NCBI GenBank assembly: GCA_025617375.2
Contig: JAMYGW020000001.1
Location: 62,001-126,000, forward strand
Length of the DNA stretch: 64,000 nucleotides
DNA from: Acarospora socialis
Taxonomy: Eukaryota; Ascomycota; Lecanoromycetes; Acarosporales; Acarosporaceae
Direction of reading: 5' to 3'
Under the pieces are notes generated by a model. The model searched no databases and was not told where the DNA came from. It saw nothing but the letters and a program-made list of their open reading frames with translations. Both the position numbers and the translations under genes were made by a program. Below are positions 23,737 through 35,175 of this stretch, one piece after another. How positions within the stretch are numbered: position 1 is the stretch's first letter; each line of letters starts with the position of its first letter.

Positions 23737-24569
23737 TATGGATCGATTGTGCCGGGATGTTGGGTATCGCAGTGTGTGTAGATGTCTGACTGTTGAATTT
23801 CAGTCACACAGGAAATGTTGTCTGCAGGTACTCCGTAGAGGTGCGAGTCCTCCAAGCTCGGGTGCTTTGCACGATGCCGATGCTCAATGTTTCGACAATG
23901 CGCAGGATATGGTGTAAGTTATTGGACCATGGTGAACTTCAATTGCAGTCATACGATTATGTTTGTAAGACGAAGTGACGGAATTATTTTCAGTGTTTGT
24001 CCACGGGATGAGTAAGACTTGTGCTGGAAAAGTCGGTGGTGGGGACATGAGGTGGCTGGTGAGGGATGACGATGTTTGTTTGACTGTTCGTTCACTGGGC
24101 GACGTCTCTCCACCATCCCTGCAATCTATAACGATTTCAACTCTAAGATACTAGCAGTTAATGTTAAGATATCAAGAGTTCAATCAATCCATTCGCAGAT
24201 TCTGCATTTACATAGGTAAGCCTTCCTTGTCAATGATCATAGCTGTTGTTGAAGTGATAATCTAGCGTAACAGACTGGAAGAGTATACAGAGAACATGCA
24301 ATTTGAGTCTTACAGTATCAGTTACACCAAAAGATTCTTCCGCCGTAGGCATGGGGATATCTGTCGCATAAAACAATCGCAACATCAAACCAGATCGCTA
24401 GCATTATCGTAAAGTCGTACCGCCGTGTCTCGTATCGTAACATGATCGAAAAAAGGAGGGTGTGCTTTTGGGTCTAAATATCGGGCAGAAAGCCAACGCA
24501 TCGAGTGGAGTCGAAAGTCACCTTTTCGAGGTAATGGTAACGTGTCGTGTACTGTGGTCCGAAAAGAAA
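23737..24569. other. Intergenic region upstream of the single-pass membrane protein
   Basis: About 830 bp between a minus-strand start (23736) and the 3' end of the next minus-strand gene (24570). It serves as promoter/5' leader of the first and 3' flank of the second. No other gene is supported. Confidence 0.4.
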
Positions 24570-26444
24570 TCACTCAACCTGCCCCCTTCCACTATATCCC
24601 GACCGACTCGAGCGTCGACTGCTCCTCGCACTTTTCATGTCTTCGCGCGTCCGTCGGAGCTCTTCGATCTCCTTCACTTCCCGCCTCAATCCACTTCTTG
24701 CATACTCAACTTGCTTCCCTTCGCTCCCGGGGTATATCTTGCTCTCTCTCCCACCAACGCTGAGCTCCATCAGTCCGTCCGCCCCGCTTGGTCGTAAACT
24801 GATCGTCTTCCCATCCACGCTGTCCCCGGCAAAGTCAACCTTCACGCCAGCTCCGGCGTTGAACCTCATCGTGAAACTCTCCGCATCGCTCTTTGCTGCC
24901 ACTCCACTTCCCCCGGCGGCACTTCTCGTCTTGACTTCGCTCCCCTCTTTGGAACCGCTCGCACGGCTGCCGCTATCGCTGCTCCTGGTCCCTTTCCGCG
25001 CAGCCAATGCATCGGCGGTCAAAGGGATTGATTTGCTACCTTTGGCCTCTTGATATTCTTCAATCTCCCTTTGCTTTGCTTCTAGATCGTGACGCCGCTC
25101 ATGCCCGTAGTAACTGCTCCTGCGTTGGCGTGCGGACTCGACGGAAGTTTTGGCATTGTCAGGAGCATTCGCGTACGACGTCGATTTCTTACTCGTAGTA
25201 GAAGGTCGAGTCGCGAGACTGGGTCGTCGTGACCGAGATGACTGCTCGGCCGCTTCCCGACGCGAGCGATCGGAAACTCGAGCTTCGACAGATGCGGCAC
25301 GAGCGTGAGACTGATTGGACGCAGTGGTTGACAGATGTCGTAATGGTGGACGTTGGGTGGGCACCGTCTTCGGCGGTGGCATCAGATAGTAATCCTCATC
25401 CCGAAAGTATTCCCGGTCTATCGGCGTGGCCGTGTGTTCGCGATGCGAGCGGTGGGAGCTTGATCTCCGCTCCATTGGCGGTGCGGAGTAGATCTGTTCT
25501 TCGTACTCTACGACCGGCCGTCCATACACCGACGAGCGTCGGGAAGGATGTACTTCTGAGGTCCACTGTCGTGCTTGCGGTCGAGGTTGAGCGTAGGCGG
25601 CTGACGGTGGTGGATAGCTTTCTTGGACGATTGGCGGAGGCGCTGATGGAGGAGCCGCAGGAGGGATGAAGGCTGCGCCCGGTGGCGGATATGAGGGTGG
25701 AGCGTAAGATGGGGAATGAGCGTAAGCGGACGTCGATGGCGGTGGTCCTCGTTCCAAGTACATCGGAGCAATATACATAGGCTCGGGCATCACTCCGCCG
25801 TGAAAGCTCACCGGTCTGGGCGGTCGAGTAGATTGCGCCGTAAGCGCTCGTGGTCGGGGTTGCACCGTGTGAACAATTGGGATTTCGTGCGCGTAAATTG
25901 GTTGTAAATGTCTCGCCGACTGGGGGGATGGCGGACCCTCATAGCGATGCCGTGGCTGGGTGAATGGGTAATAGTCCAATGGCCAAGGGCTCTCCAACGG
26001 TGTTGTTGCTGAACGACCTCTCGGAGCGCAGTTCTTACATTGGCAATGCTCATGTCGGACAGGGTCCTTCTTCCGTGACCTCGACTCGCTTCTGTGCACA
26101 GATGGTTTGCTCGGACTCCTCTGCGTACTCTCCGACCTCCTCTCGAGATGGCTTGGCCGCCTCTTACTTGACATGGCCGCTGTGTCCAGCTTCAGAGCTA
26201 CCGGAGCGGCCTTCGCACCCTGCACTACGTCACCACTGCCGGTCATCGCAGGCGTGCGGCTCGAGTAGCCCGAATCGCTCGCAAGATCGTGACGAGGCTC
26301 AGATACCTTCGGCTTCGCCAACTCGGCTTTTGAACGCTTCGCAGCCACATTGGCGACTTTACGAGTCTCCGGCACGATGTGCTGCTCCTCTTCGTTATAA
26401 TCCTCACAGAATGCAGCGCGTGGGACGGGATGTTTGGTGGACAT
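24570..26444 (-). CDS. Ser/Arg/Pro-rich disordered protein, 624 aa, function unknown
   Basis: One exon with ATG at 26444. The protein is largely disordered. A basic Ser-rich region (about 90-130) is followed by a small cysteine motif C-Q-C-K-N-C at 134-139. After this comes a Pro/Tyr-rich stretch (about 230-300), an Arg/Ser-rich stretch, a compact hydrophobic block near 520-575 (ESFTMRFNAGAGVKVDFAG and MELSVGGRESKIYPG) and an Arg/Ser C-terminus (RSSRRSSRSGYSGRG). The compact block probably forms a small beta-rich domain and is the part most likely to be conserved. The antisense frames are shadows of this gene. No function is assigned. Confidence 0.7.
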   Translation of the reverse strand: MSTKHPVPRAAFCEDYNEEEQHIVPETRKVANVAAKRSKAELAKPKVSEPRHDLASDSGYSSRTPAMTGSGDVVQGAKAAPVALKLDTAAMSSKRRPSHLERRSESTQRSPSKPSVHRSESRSRKKDPVRHEHCQCKNCAPRGRSATTPLESPWPLDYYPFTQPRHRYEGPPSPQSARHLQPIYAHEIPIVHTVQPRPRALTAQSTRPPRPVSFHGGVMPEPMYIAPMYLERGPPPSTSAYAHSPSYAPPSYPPPGAAFIPPAAPPSAPPPIVQESYPPPSAAYAQPRPQARQWTSEVHPSRRSSVYGRPVVEYEEQIYSAPPMERRSSSHRSHREHTATPIDREYFRDEDYYLMPPPKTVPTQRPPLRHLSTTASNQSHARAASVEARVSDRSRREAAEQSSRSRRPSLATRPSTTSKKSTSYANAPDNAKTSVESARQRRSSYYGHERRHDLEAKQREIEEYQEAKGSKSIPLTADALAARKGTRSSDSGSRASGSKEGSEVKTRSAAGGSGVAAKSDAESFTMRFNAGAGVKVDFAGDSVDGKTISLRPSGADGLMELSVGGRESKIYPGSEGKQVEYARSGLRREVKEIEELRRTREDMKSARSSRRSSRSGYSGRGQVE

Positions 26445-26611
26445 CCTTCAATTCAAGACTGCCAATAACAGTGCGCTAAGGAACAGAGGTCTGAGCGCTG
26501 GTAGGGCTGGTTTCCCCGAGGTTACGCAGGCTGCTTTGGGAAGGACGAATGCCTAATTTGGAGGCGCGACCGACGCAAATGGCACCTAGGCGAGTTCTGA
26601 CAAGGTATGGT

Positions 26612-26684
26612 AAAGCAGAAGCAAAGCAGAAGCAAAAGCAAAGCTAAGTTAAGGAAGGTCAGGCCAGGCCAAGCCAGGCCAGGT
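26612..26684. repeat. Low-complexity purine-rich simple repeats
   Basis: Two adjacent imperfect tandem runs in the upstream region of the 624-aa gene: AGCAGAAGCAAAGCAGAAGC-type units, then AGGCCAGGCCAAGCCAGGCC units. They could be part of the 5' leader. Confidence 0.6.
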
Positions 26685-27640
26685 ACAGCCGGTGGGAGTA
26701 AGGATTGAAGACCTAGTCCCGGTGATGGTGAAAACAAAAAAATCGATAACCAAGGTTTCCGATTATTCCTCCTGCGCCCTTCGCTTCCGAGTGACAGTCC
26801 AGATGGAAAAGAATGACTCGGAGTTGGTTCTTCCTCCTGCGATTGATGATCTCAAATCACCTCCCCTGCTCCATGGAGACGCTTTTCTCGAGGTGAGTGT
26901 CATCGGCTCAGTCGGTGTAAGGGGTGAGAGTTGCCAGAGGGTGACGGCAGCGGGGTGCTGATCGATGGTGGGATGGTGGGACCATGCATGAGTTATATCG
27001 GGGTGAGAAGCAACAGTATACCCGAAAGTTTATATGTAGAAAGAACAGATCAGATCTATCTCGTCGTTCCCTTGCTGCGTTTCGTGCGTTTCGTGCGTTT
27101 CCTGGTTTTCGTGTTTCCGTCCGGGAATACAGAATGGGGGTTTATTTTGCTCTGCGCCACGGTTGTTGGCGGAGGTGTGATGACGGGGACTGCACGAGCG
27201 AGAGTCGAAAGTCCGACGCCTTTCCTTTCCAATGACGAGGCGGGTAACTTTCTTTAATCGACGCACATTATCTTATTGTTATGCGACTTAAGCGACTTGC
27301 ATTTCTAGGGATGCCCCTCATTACTTTCTGTTATTGTCCATGAGCAAAGATCCTGTTCGATGATAAATATGTGTAAGAGAGGCAGAGGAAATGGGATGAC
27401 CGATGGAGTGGAGACTATGCGGAGGTAGGTTGTTTTGTTGTCCGACGTGGTTGTGGTTCGGTGATGTGATTCAATAATACTCATAAAGGCTTTCGAGGAA
27501 TAAGAATAATAATAATGAAAGATATCGGCATATCTAAAGTAAGCATCGGAGCAGGGTGCAGGGCAAGGCAGCAGGGACGAGCAGTAGCCTCAAGCAGCTC
27601 AGAGGGCATGGGGGAAATGGCTCAAACGACGGGGTGATCT

Positions 27641-27667
27641 GGTGGTGGTGATGGTGGTGGTGGTGGG
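27641..27667. repeat. (GGT)n microsatellite
   Basis: Nine trinucleotides of GGT with one GAT interruption. On the minus strand it would read as a polyhistidine run inside a spurious short frame. Confidence 0.75.
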
Positions 27668-29049
27668 TGTCTGGCCCAATTGCTAAGGACGCAGGATTGA
27701 CTGGCTGCTGGCTGCCCAACGCTGACCCGGTAGCCCGCTTCCAATTGGCGATGCCTTATAGACTGGAACGTTATAATCTACCTAATACTTAATTCGATAG
27801 GTGTGGCGATGCATTTCACAGCAACTTCGGACGGCACTCTACCCTATAACCGCAAGGGCTGCAAGTGACTATCCTTCCAGCCAAAAGGGAGGCTGGATCA
27901 CTGTCTTCTTGGTGCAAGTCTACAACTGCAGTGAGGTATTCCATTCTGCATCCAGCTCGACATTGGATCTGAGAGCTCTCCACGCGTGCCTTGAAGTGCC
28001 GCAGACCAGTGGAGGACGGTGAAAAAGATACCACGAACATGCTCAAGCCGAGGAGAGAACCCTCTGTTCGTTGTATGAAGACTCGGATAACACCCTGGGC
28101 TGTTCCTTCTAGCACGTTCTATATGGCCTCTTATATATGTACGACTGGGTGAAATATCACAGTGCACAGAGATAAGGCATCTCGTCCCGTTTGCTATGCC
28201 GACGTTGTGACCGTGCATATACCCCACACGCCGCGCTGCTACCGTGATACGACGGCCTCGGGAGTAGAGACGTGCTCGGATTGGACTCGGTTCTGGCCAC
28301 GACGTCTGCGCTCATGCCGGCTGGGAGAAGCCCGTGGAGAAGACTGGGTGCATGCTAGTCAAGGTGGGACGAATGGGAGAATCATCCTCCGATCGTATGA
28401 TTACCCGCGTCGGAGAAACGGGTTTTGCGTAATGGTAATATCGCTATCGGTTCCCTGACTGGTTGCTTGAGAGGGTTTACTGAAGCCGGGAGCACCCGCG
28501 ATGCAGAACATACGAGGTTGAAGCACTTCCAGCTGAGAATGAAGTCTTCACCGCTTTTCCGATGAAGCCATATGTGCGCTGGTCATAATCTGCACCAGTC
28601 ATCGGTGACTTTTTCTCTTGGTCTATCGCATAAGTCCTAGTGGAGTTGACAGAATCCTCAAAGGGGTGGATGGATTACCAATCTGCGGTCCAAGTGTATG
28701 AATGTGCTGACGACCGCAAATGACATATCGCCGAGGCGTGATTCATCTAGCCTCGCCGACGTGGCGCTCTGAGGCCACCACTTGCACCTAGTAATATCTA
28801 TAATTTCCATGTTAGCGCGACCCCTTTGCACACGCACCGCTTCTCCGCACAAAAGCCGTGGATCGGAGGTATTCGATTTGAGTCCCACGGAGGCTCCAAG
28901 TATGAAAAGATCCACCGCTCCGATTGAAGGTCATTTCTTTAGTACAGCTACTCCATAGTTGTCTAGTTTCCATTTCACAAAAGGAGTCTATCCCCAACCC
29001 TGTACATCGACTCCAAAGTCCGAGTGACAGCGCAAGCCCTCTACTAAGA

Positions 29050-31377
29050 TTACATACTGGTTTTGCAGTCAGCCTCCGTTCCATTTTGACCGGAGGAAAT
29101 AAGAACAGCAGACTTACCGTTCAACAGGACTCAGACCGAGCAACTTCATCCCGTTATTCAGCACCAGCCGTGCACATTCGTACAACGCCATCCGAGCTCT
29201 CTTCAGTTCCGGTTCACTGCCCACAACCCGGAGGTGATCGTAACTTGAACTCAGCATATGCGTCATCTTGAACAGATACGATAGAATCGTCACCGGCTCC
29301 AACGTCTTCAACGTGAATTGAACAACGTCGGGCCACTGTGCTAGCAGCCTAACAAGGTTGATGGCATGAGGTTCGACGAGAAGAGAAAAATCTGCATGGA
29401 GTAGGTCCTCCGACAATAGTTCGGCCTTTCGAGTTATGGAGCTGAGACGGGCATGAGCATACTGAAGGTAAGGTCCGGTGTCTCCTTCATAGGATGTCAT
29501 CCGGTCCAATGAGAAATCATAGTTGTTGATCCTGTATCAGCATTAGAGGTTGGCAAAAAGCAAGCTGGGATGTGGATATGGATGTGGTGTACCTCTTACT
29601 ACTCATGTCCTGTACCATAATACTCGTTATAGCCAAGGTCTCTGCCACCTTATGTGGATCTTCCACTTGGTCGTACTTCGCCTTGTTCTTCTTCATCACA
29701 GCGTGCTGGTAATCCGCGACATCCTCGATGACGGTGTCAAGGAACTTGACGGTGCCTTTCCGGGTACTCATTCCGTTGACCATGCCGAAGTTCTCATGTT
29801 GGCACTTGTCCGCAATGTCTTTCCGGCCCATGAGCTCGACAATCTTGAACATTTGGGCAACGTGGAGGTCTTGTTGCGATGCTATGACATAGATCATCTT
29901 GTCGAATTTGAAGTGTTCGTAGCGCTCCATGATAGCACCAATATCTCTCGTCAGGTACAACGGCGTTCCATCCTTCTTCTTAACGACAGCCTTGCCGAGC
30001 TTCTTCGCACCGTGCTTGGTGAAGTCCACAATGACCGCACCTTCAGAGTCCTCTGTGATACCCTTCTCTGCCATGATCTTTTGGGCGGCTTCCATGCTCT
30101 CTCGCTTTATCTGCGACTCTCCAGAGTAGATGTCGTAACGGATATTCAGACGTGCATAGGTTTGCTTGTACTTATCGATGCTGAGGTCTCGAAACTTCTT
30201 CCATAAAGCGAGTGCTTCTGGATCTCCGTCCTCCATGCTCTTGAAATATTTCCGAGCTTTCTCATCCTCACTCACATCTACCTTCTGTGCAAGCTCATTT
30301 TCCAGTTCTGTTACATCCTTGCCCATGGCTTTCGCCGACTTGATCTCTGCCTTCAGATGCTCGATTTCCTTATCCTCCGGCGCCTTAACCTCGTTGATTT
30401 TGACATACACGTCGAACAGGTGGTTAATTGGATTTTTTTCAAGCTCCTCCTCGCTTCCGAAGCGTTTGTAGCCATTGGCCAGTAGCCCATACTGCTTGCC
30501 CCAGTCGCCGAGATAGTTGATCCTGACCACCTCAAACCCGAGTGCTTCGTGCAGACTTGCAAAGAAGCCGCCAATGATTGTACTCCGAAGGTGGCCAGGA
30601 TGGAAGGGTTTGGCAATGTTCGGAGAAGAGAACTCCACGATTATCTTCAAATTTCCTTTGGAAGGATCCGACGGATCCCGTAACCCAAGGTTTGGATTAC
30701 ACCCATATGAAGCTCTGCGTTTCAATATGAGAGGTAGCACAACCTTAAAAAGAGCCTGTGGCTTGAAAAAGAATTGGAGAAATGTCCCTGCCGCCATCGG
30801 TGCCTCGACAAGGTCGGATTTGGGAAACTAGCATAAGTTCAGACTCGTCGAAAAGAGAAATTATCGTAGCTCCTACCTTCTCAGCCCATTCCGCTGCTAG
30901 CTCAATAGGCTTCTTCCCCTTGATCCGTAGGGCCGGGACCGGGAGCATTAAGTCTCCTTTATCCTGCGTCTGCGTCCATTGCAACTTCGTAAATATTTCT
31001 GGAGCTTCAATGCCGGTGATAGACGCTAGCTGCTCAGAGATGTGTTCCCGGTAGATATCCACCGGATTGAGGCTTGGATATGATTTAGGGAATTTGGAAG
31101 ACATGCCGTGACTATCGGACGACCCAACATTACTACTAGTTGTTATTGCGGAAGGGTCTATTGGAGGTTCAGAGACAATTTGAGACTGGGTTCCGTTGGA
31201 TCTGTCCATCCTGTATTTTCTTGGTGGTTCATGAAAGGAGCGAAATGTGGAACTGGCAAGTGATGCGTTGAAATCTGATAATATTGCTTTCTTGGTGACG
31301 GACACTATTCGGAATGGTCCCAGAGGGCGTGTAGGTAGAATTATAGTCCGAAGAATTCTCAAAGAAAGGTTGAACAT
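29050..31377 (-). CDS. Arginyl-tRNA synthetase, 718 aa, four exons, probable dual cytosolic/mitochondrial targeting
   Basis: Exons (minus) 31377-30877, 30827-29593, 29531-29118 and 29056-29050. The class I signature HPGHLRS stands in for HIGH, and NGMSTRKGT in for KMSKS. The anticodon-binding domain includes TSYEGDTGPYLQYAHARL. The last exon is only 7 nt, giving the family-typical end GLSPVERM and a TAA stop; without it the protein would lack its last Met. The enzyme charges tRNA-Arg. From ATG 31377 the first 55 residues (MFNLSLRILRTIILPTRPLG..) are basic and acid-poor, like a mitochondrial presequence. In-frame ATGs at residue 56 (MDRSNGT) and near residue 91 (MSSKFPKS) would give a cytosolic form. 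Introns are 49, 61 and 61 bp. Confidence 0.94.
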
Positions 31378-32024
31378 GTAGCGGTTTCAAATGAGTCGAA
31401 ATGCCTTAGGTACTGAGCAAAAGATGTTCTGTTTAGGAACGGCGGTTGGGGGGTTGACCGCCTTCGTCCTTGGCACTGCACCAGTGGCAGAATCGGCAGA
31501 GCCGCTTATCTTAGTCTAGCGCGCGTTGGCGGATGCATCTCCGAGACAAGACAATCCGATCCGATCCGATCCAATCCGATGAGATCATCCTGCGGGTGGG
31601 AAAAGAAATTGAACCCTCGTTGCACAACGTTTAACAAGGATAACCCATTGTTGTTATTAGTCAACAACTTCTCATCAACTCTTCGAGTGAAATCTCGTAC
31701 CCAATACTCAATGTTCGCATAGCCTCAAGTGGTGAGGGAAGAGTGGAGATCTAAGGCTTTCTGGAGCGCTCCTTGTCACGGTGTCAGTCGTCTCATCAGT
31801 TGGAGGTTGTTCGGTGGAGGGCAGGAGGTTGCACGCAAGATCCCTCTACCCCAAAGTTACCTAAAGTTGAAGAGTAAGTCTAACTGCTTTCATTGCCACT
31901 CACAATAGCCTCTGACATCAGCCAAAGCCTTGTTATTGTCTTGAGATCTTCCGTTACTGACCGGGTTCTTTCCATAGTTGTTACTGACTTCGCTGCTCTT
32001 CGTGCCCCTCTCTCAACATCTGCC
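31378..32024. promoter_or_regulatory. Bidirectional promoter region, arginyl-tRNA synthetase / reductase
   Basis: About 650 bp between divergent ATGs. It contains a short run of CCGAT/CCAAT-like units at 31552-31580. The plus-strand frame of the reductase is open back to 31893 but without an ATG, so that part is taken as leader. Confidence 0.45.
31552..31580. repeat. Short tandem CAATCCGATC-like repeat in a promoter
   Basis: CAATCCGAT, CCGATCCGAT and CCAATCCGAT follow each other in the divergent promoter. They include a CCAAT core and could be a transcription factor site cluster or just a microsatellite. Confidence 0.5.
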
Positions 32025-33988
32025 ATGAACCATGTGCAAACGAAAAGCCATCACTGTATACCGGAGACCTCAACATCACATCCTAGTTATCCAATACCCG
32101 AGGAACCTCCATCAGTGTCGGAATATGTCACATCTTCAATTGCGTCGAACAGGTCACCCCAATCATCCGTGCAGTCCTTAATATACTCCGACTCATCCTC
32201 TGAGTCCGAGGCGCCTGGGACACCCCATACAGATATTCAGGTAGACGAGAGATCCGACTCATCAAAGAAGGATGAGACAATAGTAGATTCGCTCAAGCAT
32301 CCTCGGAAAAGACGGGCTTCAACAAAACTTATCTCGCAGAATTCGGACGATGTCAAGAAGTTGCTTAGTGTCGCTGAGACGGGAACAGCGCTCATTCAGA
32401 AGACCTGCTGTGGTGGAGGGTGCTGTTTCCTGAATCTCGCAAAAGAGGAGACGTTGTCAGAGTCATTTCGTCAGGTGGACACACCGGATAACGACGCCTT
32501 TAAGAACCTCCAGCTCAAGCTTGGCGCTCTCAGTCTTGACACTGAGCTTACGAACGCCGTCGAGGTACCGCCGCAGAATATCTCCCTCTCACCGCTGCCG
32601 GTTGCGGAGAAAGAGACACCTTCAGGTACTCTTCAACACCCACCGAAATTCATGACACCACATCCTCCGTACGATGTCTTTTCGGCCAAACTGCACCACG
32701 CTAGAGAACTAACGAAGGCTGGGGCGGAAAAGCGTACATTTCATTTCGATCTGGATGTGACCGAGTACCCAGCTGAAAGCGGAATTGTGGACTTTGTCGT
32801 TGGTGGAGCGATTGGTGTATGTGCTCCGAACGAGGCAGCCGTGGTGGATGAGATTTTTGATCTCCTTCATGTGCCAAGATTCATTCGCGACAGACGTGTT
32901 CTATTGAAGACTAAGGACGGCAGATGGCCGACCATCTGGGGTGATGAGAAGCCCAGGGAGCTGGTTACGACTAGAAGAGAGCTCCTGACTTGGTGTTCCG
33001 ACGTCCAGAGTTACCCTCCAACGAAGGCTCTTCTTCGGCTACTGGCCGAGTATGCGGAGGCGGAGAACGAGAGGAAGATCTTGATGTACCTTTCCTCTGC
33101 CCAAGGTCAAGCCAGTTTCTGCGATCTACGGACCGGCCCACATATTACATTGCTACAACTACTGCACGCCTTTCCATCGTCGAAACCACCGCTCCTGCAT
33201 CTACTCTCTGTTCTTAACACGTTGATGCCGCGCTTCTACTCTCTCTCTCATGATCCTCAGCTATCATGTACTCGCGAAGGACTGAACTGTCGCCGGCTCA
33301 TCGAGGTAGCTGTGACTGTTCACGAAACACCGAACTGGGATGGAAGGCCTAGAACTGGCGTCGGATCAGGCTACCTTGAGCGTCTCGCATTACAATTGAT
33401 CGACGCCGAAAAATCGGGTATCAATCCACTCGACCTCGATCTACGCGTCCCAATGTTTCGCGGCCTTATGGCCAATCCCCTCGCGAGAGAATTTGTGTCG
33501 GATGGACCGATGCTTCTCATCGGTGCCGGCGTTGGCGTGGCACCTTTCCGAGGGTTCGTGCAGAGGCGCCTGAAAAGCGCCAATTGTGCGAACAAGGTCT
33601 GGGTATTGCAAGGCGTTCGCGATTCCCTGCTCGACGAGTTATACAGTGGCGAATGGGGCGTGGAGGAAGATAAGGTGAAGAAGGTTGTACAAAGCCGACG
33701 AGGTGAAGGTAAATACGTGCAAGAGGAGGTTCGAAACCAGGCTGATCTGGTTTGGTTCGTCATCAACGCGCTGGATGGCAGGGTGTTTGTTTGCGGAAGC
33801 AGTAAAGGCATGGGGGAAGGTGTTGAGGCTGCTTTGGTTGATGTAGCCATGGACAAGGGTAATCTGAACAAAGAAGAGGCTGAAACGTTTTGGCAACAGA
33901 AAAAGACTGGAGGGCAATATATTGCTGTAAGATCCAGCCCCTTGCGGACGTAGCATTCTCGCTAATATGTTGACAGGAGACATGGTGA
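32025..33988 (+). CDS. Diflavin-reductase-like FAD/NADPH oxidoreductase lacking a flavodoxin domain, 637 aa
   Basis: Exons 32025-33926 and 33977-33988. The second exon encodes only E-T-W-stop, replacing an apparent intronic tail, so the protein ends QYIAETW. A terminal aromatic that stacks on FAD is the rule in the cytochrome P450 reductase/sulfite reductase family. Visible motifs: PRFYSLSHD (FAD-binding RxYS), GVGSGYL, the NADPH-binding GAGVGVAPFRGF, and VFVCGSSKGMGEG near the end. The usual N-terminal FMN flavodoxin domain is absent. In its place is a disordered 120-residue leader and a striking T-C-C-G-G-G-C-C-F motif (Cys128, 129, 133, 134), possibly metal- or redox-active. The electron acceptor is unknown. 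The first true ATG in the frame is 32025. Confidence 0.82.
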
Positions 33989-34392
33989 TGTACTATCCAT
34001 GTCCGCATCGACCGTTTCAGATGGCGAGACAGGGTCTTCGAGTTGTCGCTTGTACAGTCTTATCACTCTCGGCGGCTCTTTTCGTATGAACTTATGAACG
34101 TTACATTCGCGCTTGTGGGATGGGGTGGTTGTTTTCAGAAACGGGTTATAGAAAGGCGTTGGCATATCATTAGACTCATTGTATCAGCATCAGCGTTTGC
34201 ACAAGATTGGAATTCTGTACACTACTTCATGGTTGCTTGTCGAATTTCGTGTCACTTGCATCATCCGCCATGTATGAAACAGTTCCTGATGTAAACTTTT
34301 CAATAGACTGCCAGTTCTAACCTTTCCCCAAGACTGCAGCCCTATGCCCACTGGGACACCACAGAAGGTTGAAGATGCCACCTACCAAAACA
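33989..34392. other. Convergent 3' region reductase/MED20
   Basis: 404 bp between two stop codons; only 3'-UTRs are expected. No gene is supported. Confidence 0.45.
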
Positions 34393-35175
34393 TCAAACTC
34401 GACTCCGTAACAACTGGCAATACTGGCCGACCAAATCAAACCCCTTATGTCCCAACCCCGGTACCCGTATAACCTCCCTCGCGCCCTCTATGCCCAACGT
34501 ATCCCAAAACGCTCTTATAACCAGTTGCGCCGTATCCCAATCAGTCTCCTCCTCCGAGTCCGCATCCGCAACAGCCAACCACTCCACCTCGATCACCATC
34601 CCCTTGACGAGCGCAGTCTGGCCCTGCCTCACTTCCCCGACCCGAACCCGAAAGTCCTCCATCTCAAACGCAACCCCGTTCCCAACATGCAGCGTCTGCC
34701 GATGACTCCACAGCGGGCTCAGCTTCCCAACCACCAATTGCACCATCTCCTCGCTCTGCAACCCGGACGGAATGGCAATTATCGTTGCCGGCCCTTCACT
34801 GCCGGCACCGGCACCGTCACCGACTGAGGAGGCGGGTGTACCTGCTAGCGTCTGGGTCTGTGGCGCGGAGATGGCGACATAGCTTCGTCCGGGGCGGTGG
34901 GAGATGTTTAGGAACTGCAGGTAGCGTAATGTGGATGGTTTATCCTCAACGGTCGATGGGGCATTGCGTGGTGTCTCGCGCATGAGGCGGTGTTCGAGCG
35001 TCCATCGCGGGAGAGGGGTGGGCTCGTACTGCGAAGTGAGTCTTTCGGTGATGGTCCGGAGGGTGGATCGGTCTGTGTTGGCGGGGAGGAAGTAGAGACT
35101 GTCTTGAACATTTAGTTACCAGCCGTATGTTTAGTGTAAGGGCCAGTGGGCAACTCCTTACCCCGTCACTGTCAT
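34393..35175 (-). CDS. MED20: Mediator complex subunit 20 (Srb2/Med20), 239 aa, two exons
   Basis: A 14-nt first exon (35175-35162, coding MTVTG with the last codon split) joins exon 2 (35098-34393) across a 63-bp intron. This yields MTVTGLYFLPANTD followed by TITERLTSQYEPTPLPRWTL, the conserved start of fungal Med20. Exon 2 continues with LRYLQFLNISHRPGRSYVAI and ends GHKGFDLVGQYCQLLRSRV. Med20 pairs with Med18 in the head module of Mediator and contacts RNA polymerase II and TBP in the nucleus. Without exon 1 the apparent start would be an internal Met. It is divergent from the mannosidase gene. Confidence 0.9.

Larger units (their letters stand above)
26445..29049. other. Intergenic region between the Ser/Arg-rich orphan and arginyl-tRNA synthetase
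   Basis: 2.6 kb with no supported gene. It holds the promoter of the orphan (minus) and the 3' flank of the synthetase. It carries simple repeats: an AAGCAGAAGC-type run (26612-26644), AGGCC/AAGCC repeats (26660-26684) and a GGT run (27641-27667). Frames over 27800-28460 on either strand change phase too often to be a gene. Confidence 0.4.

Noticed and set aside
24547-25053. 168-codon plus-strand frame opposite the 624-aa gene
   Set aside because: Shadow of the minus-strand gene; Ser/Leu/Pro-rich composition mirrors its codons and it shows no domain.
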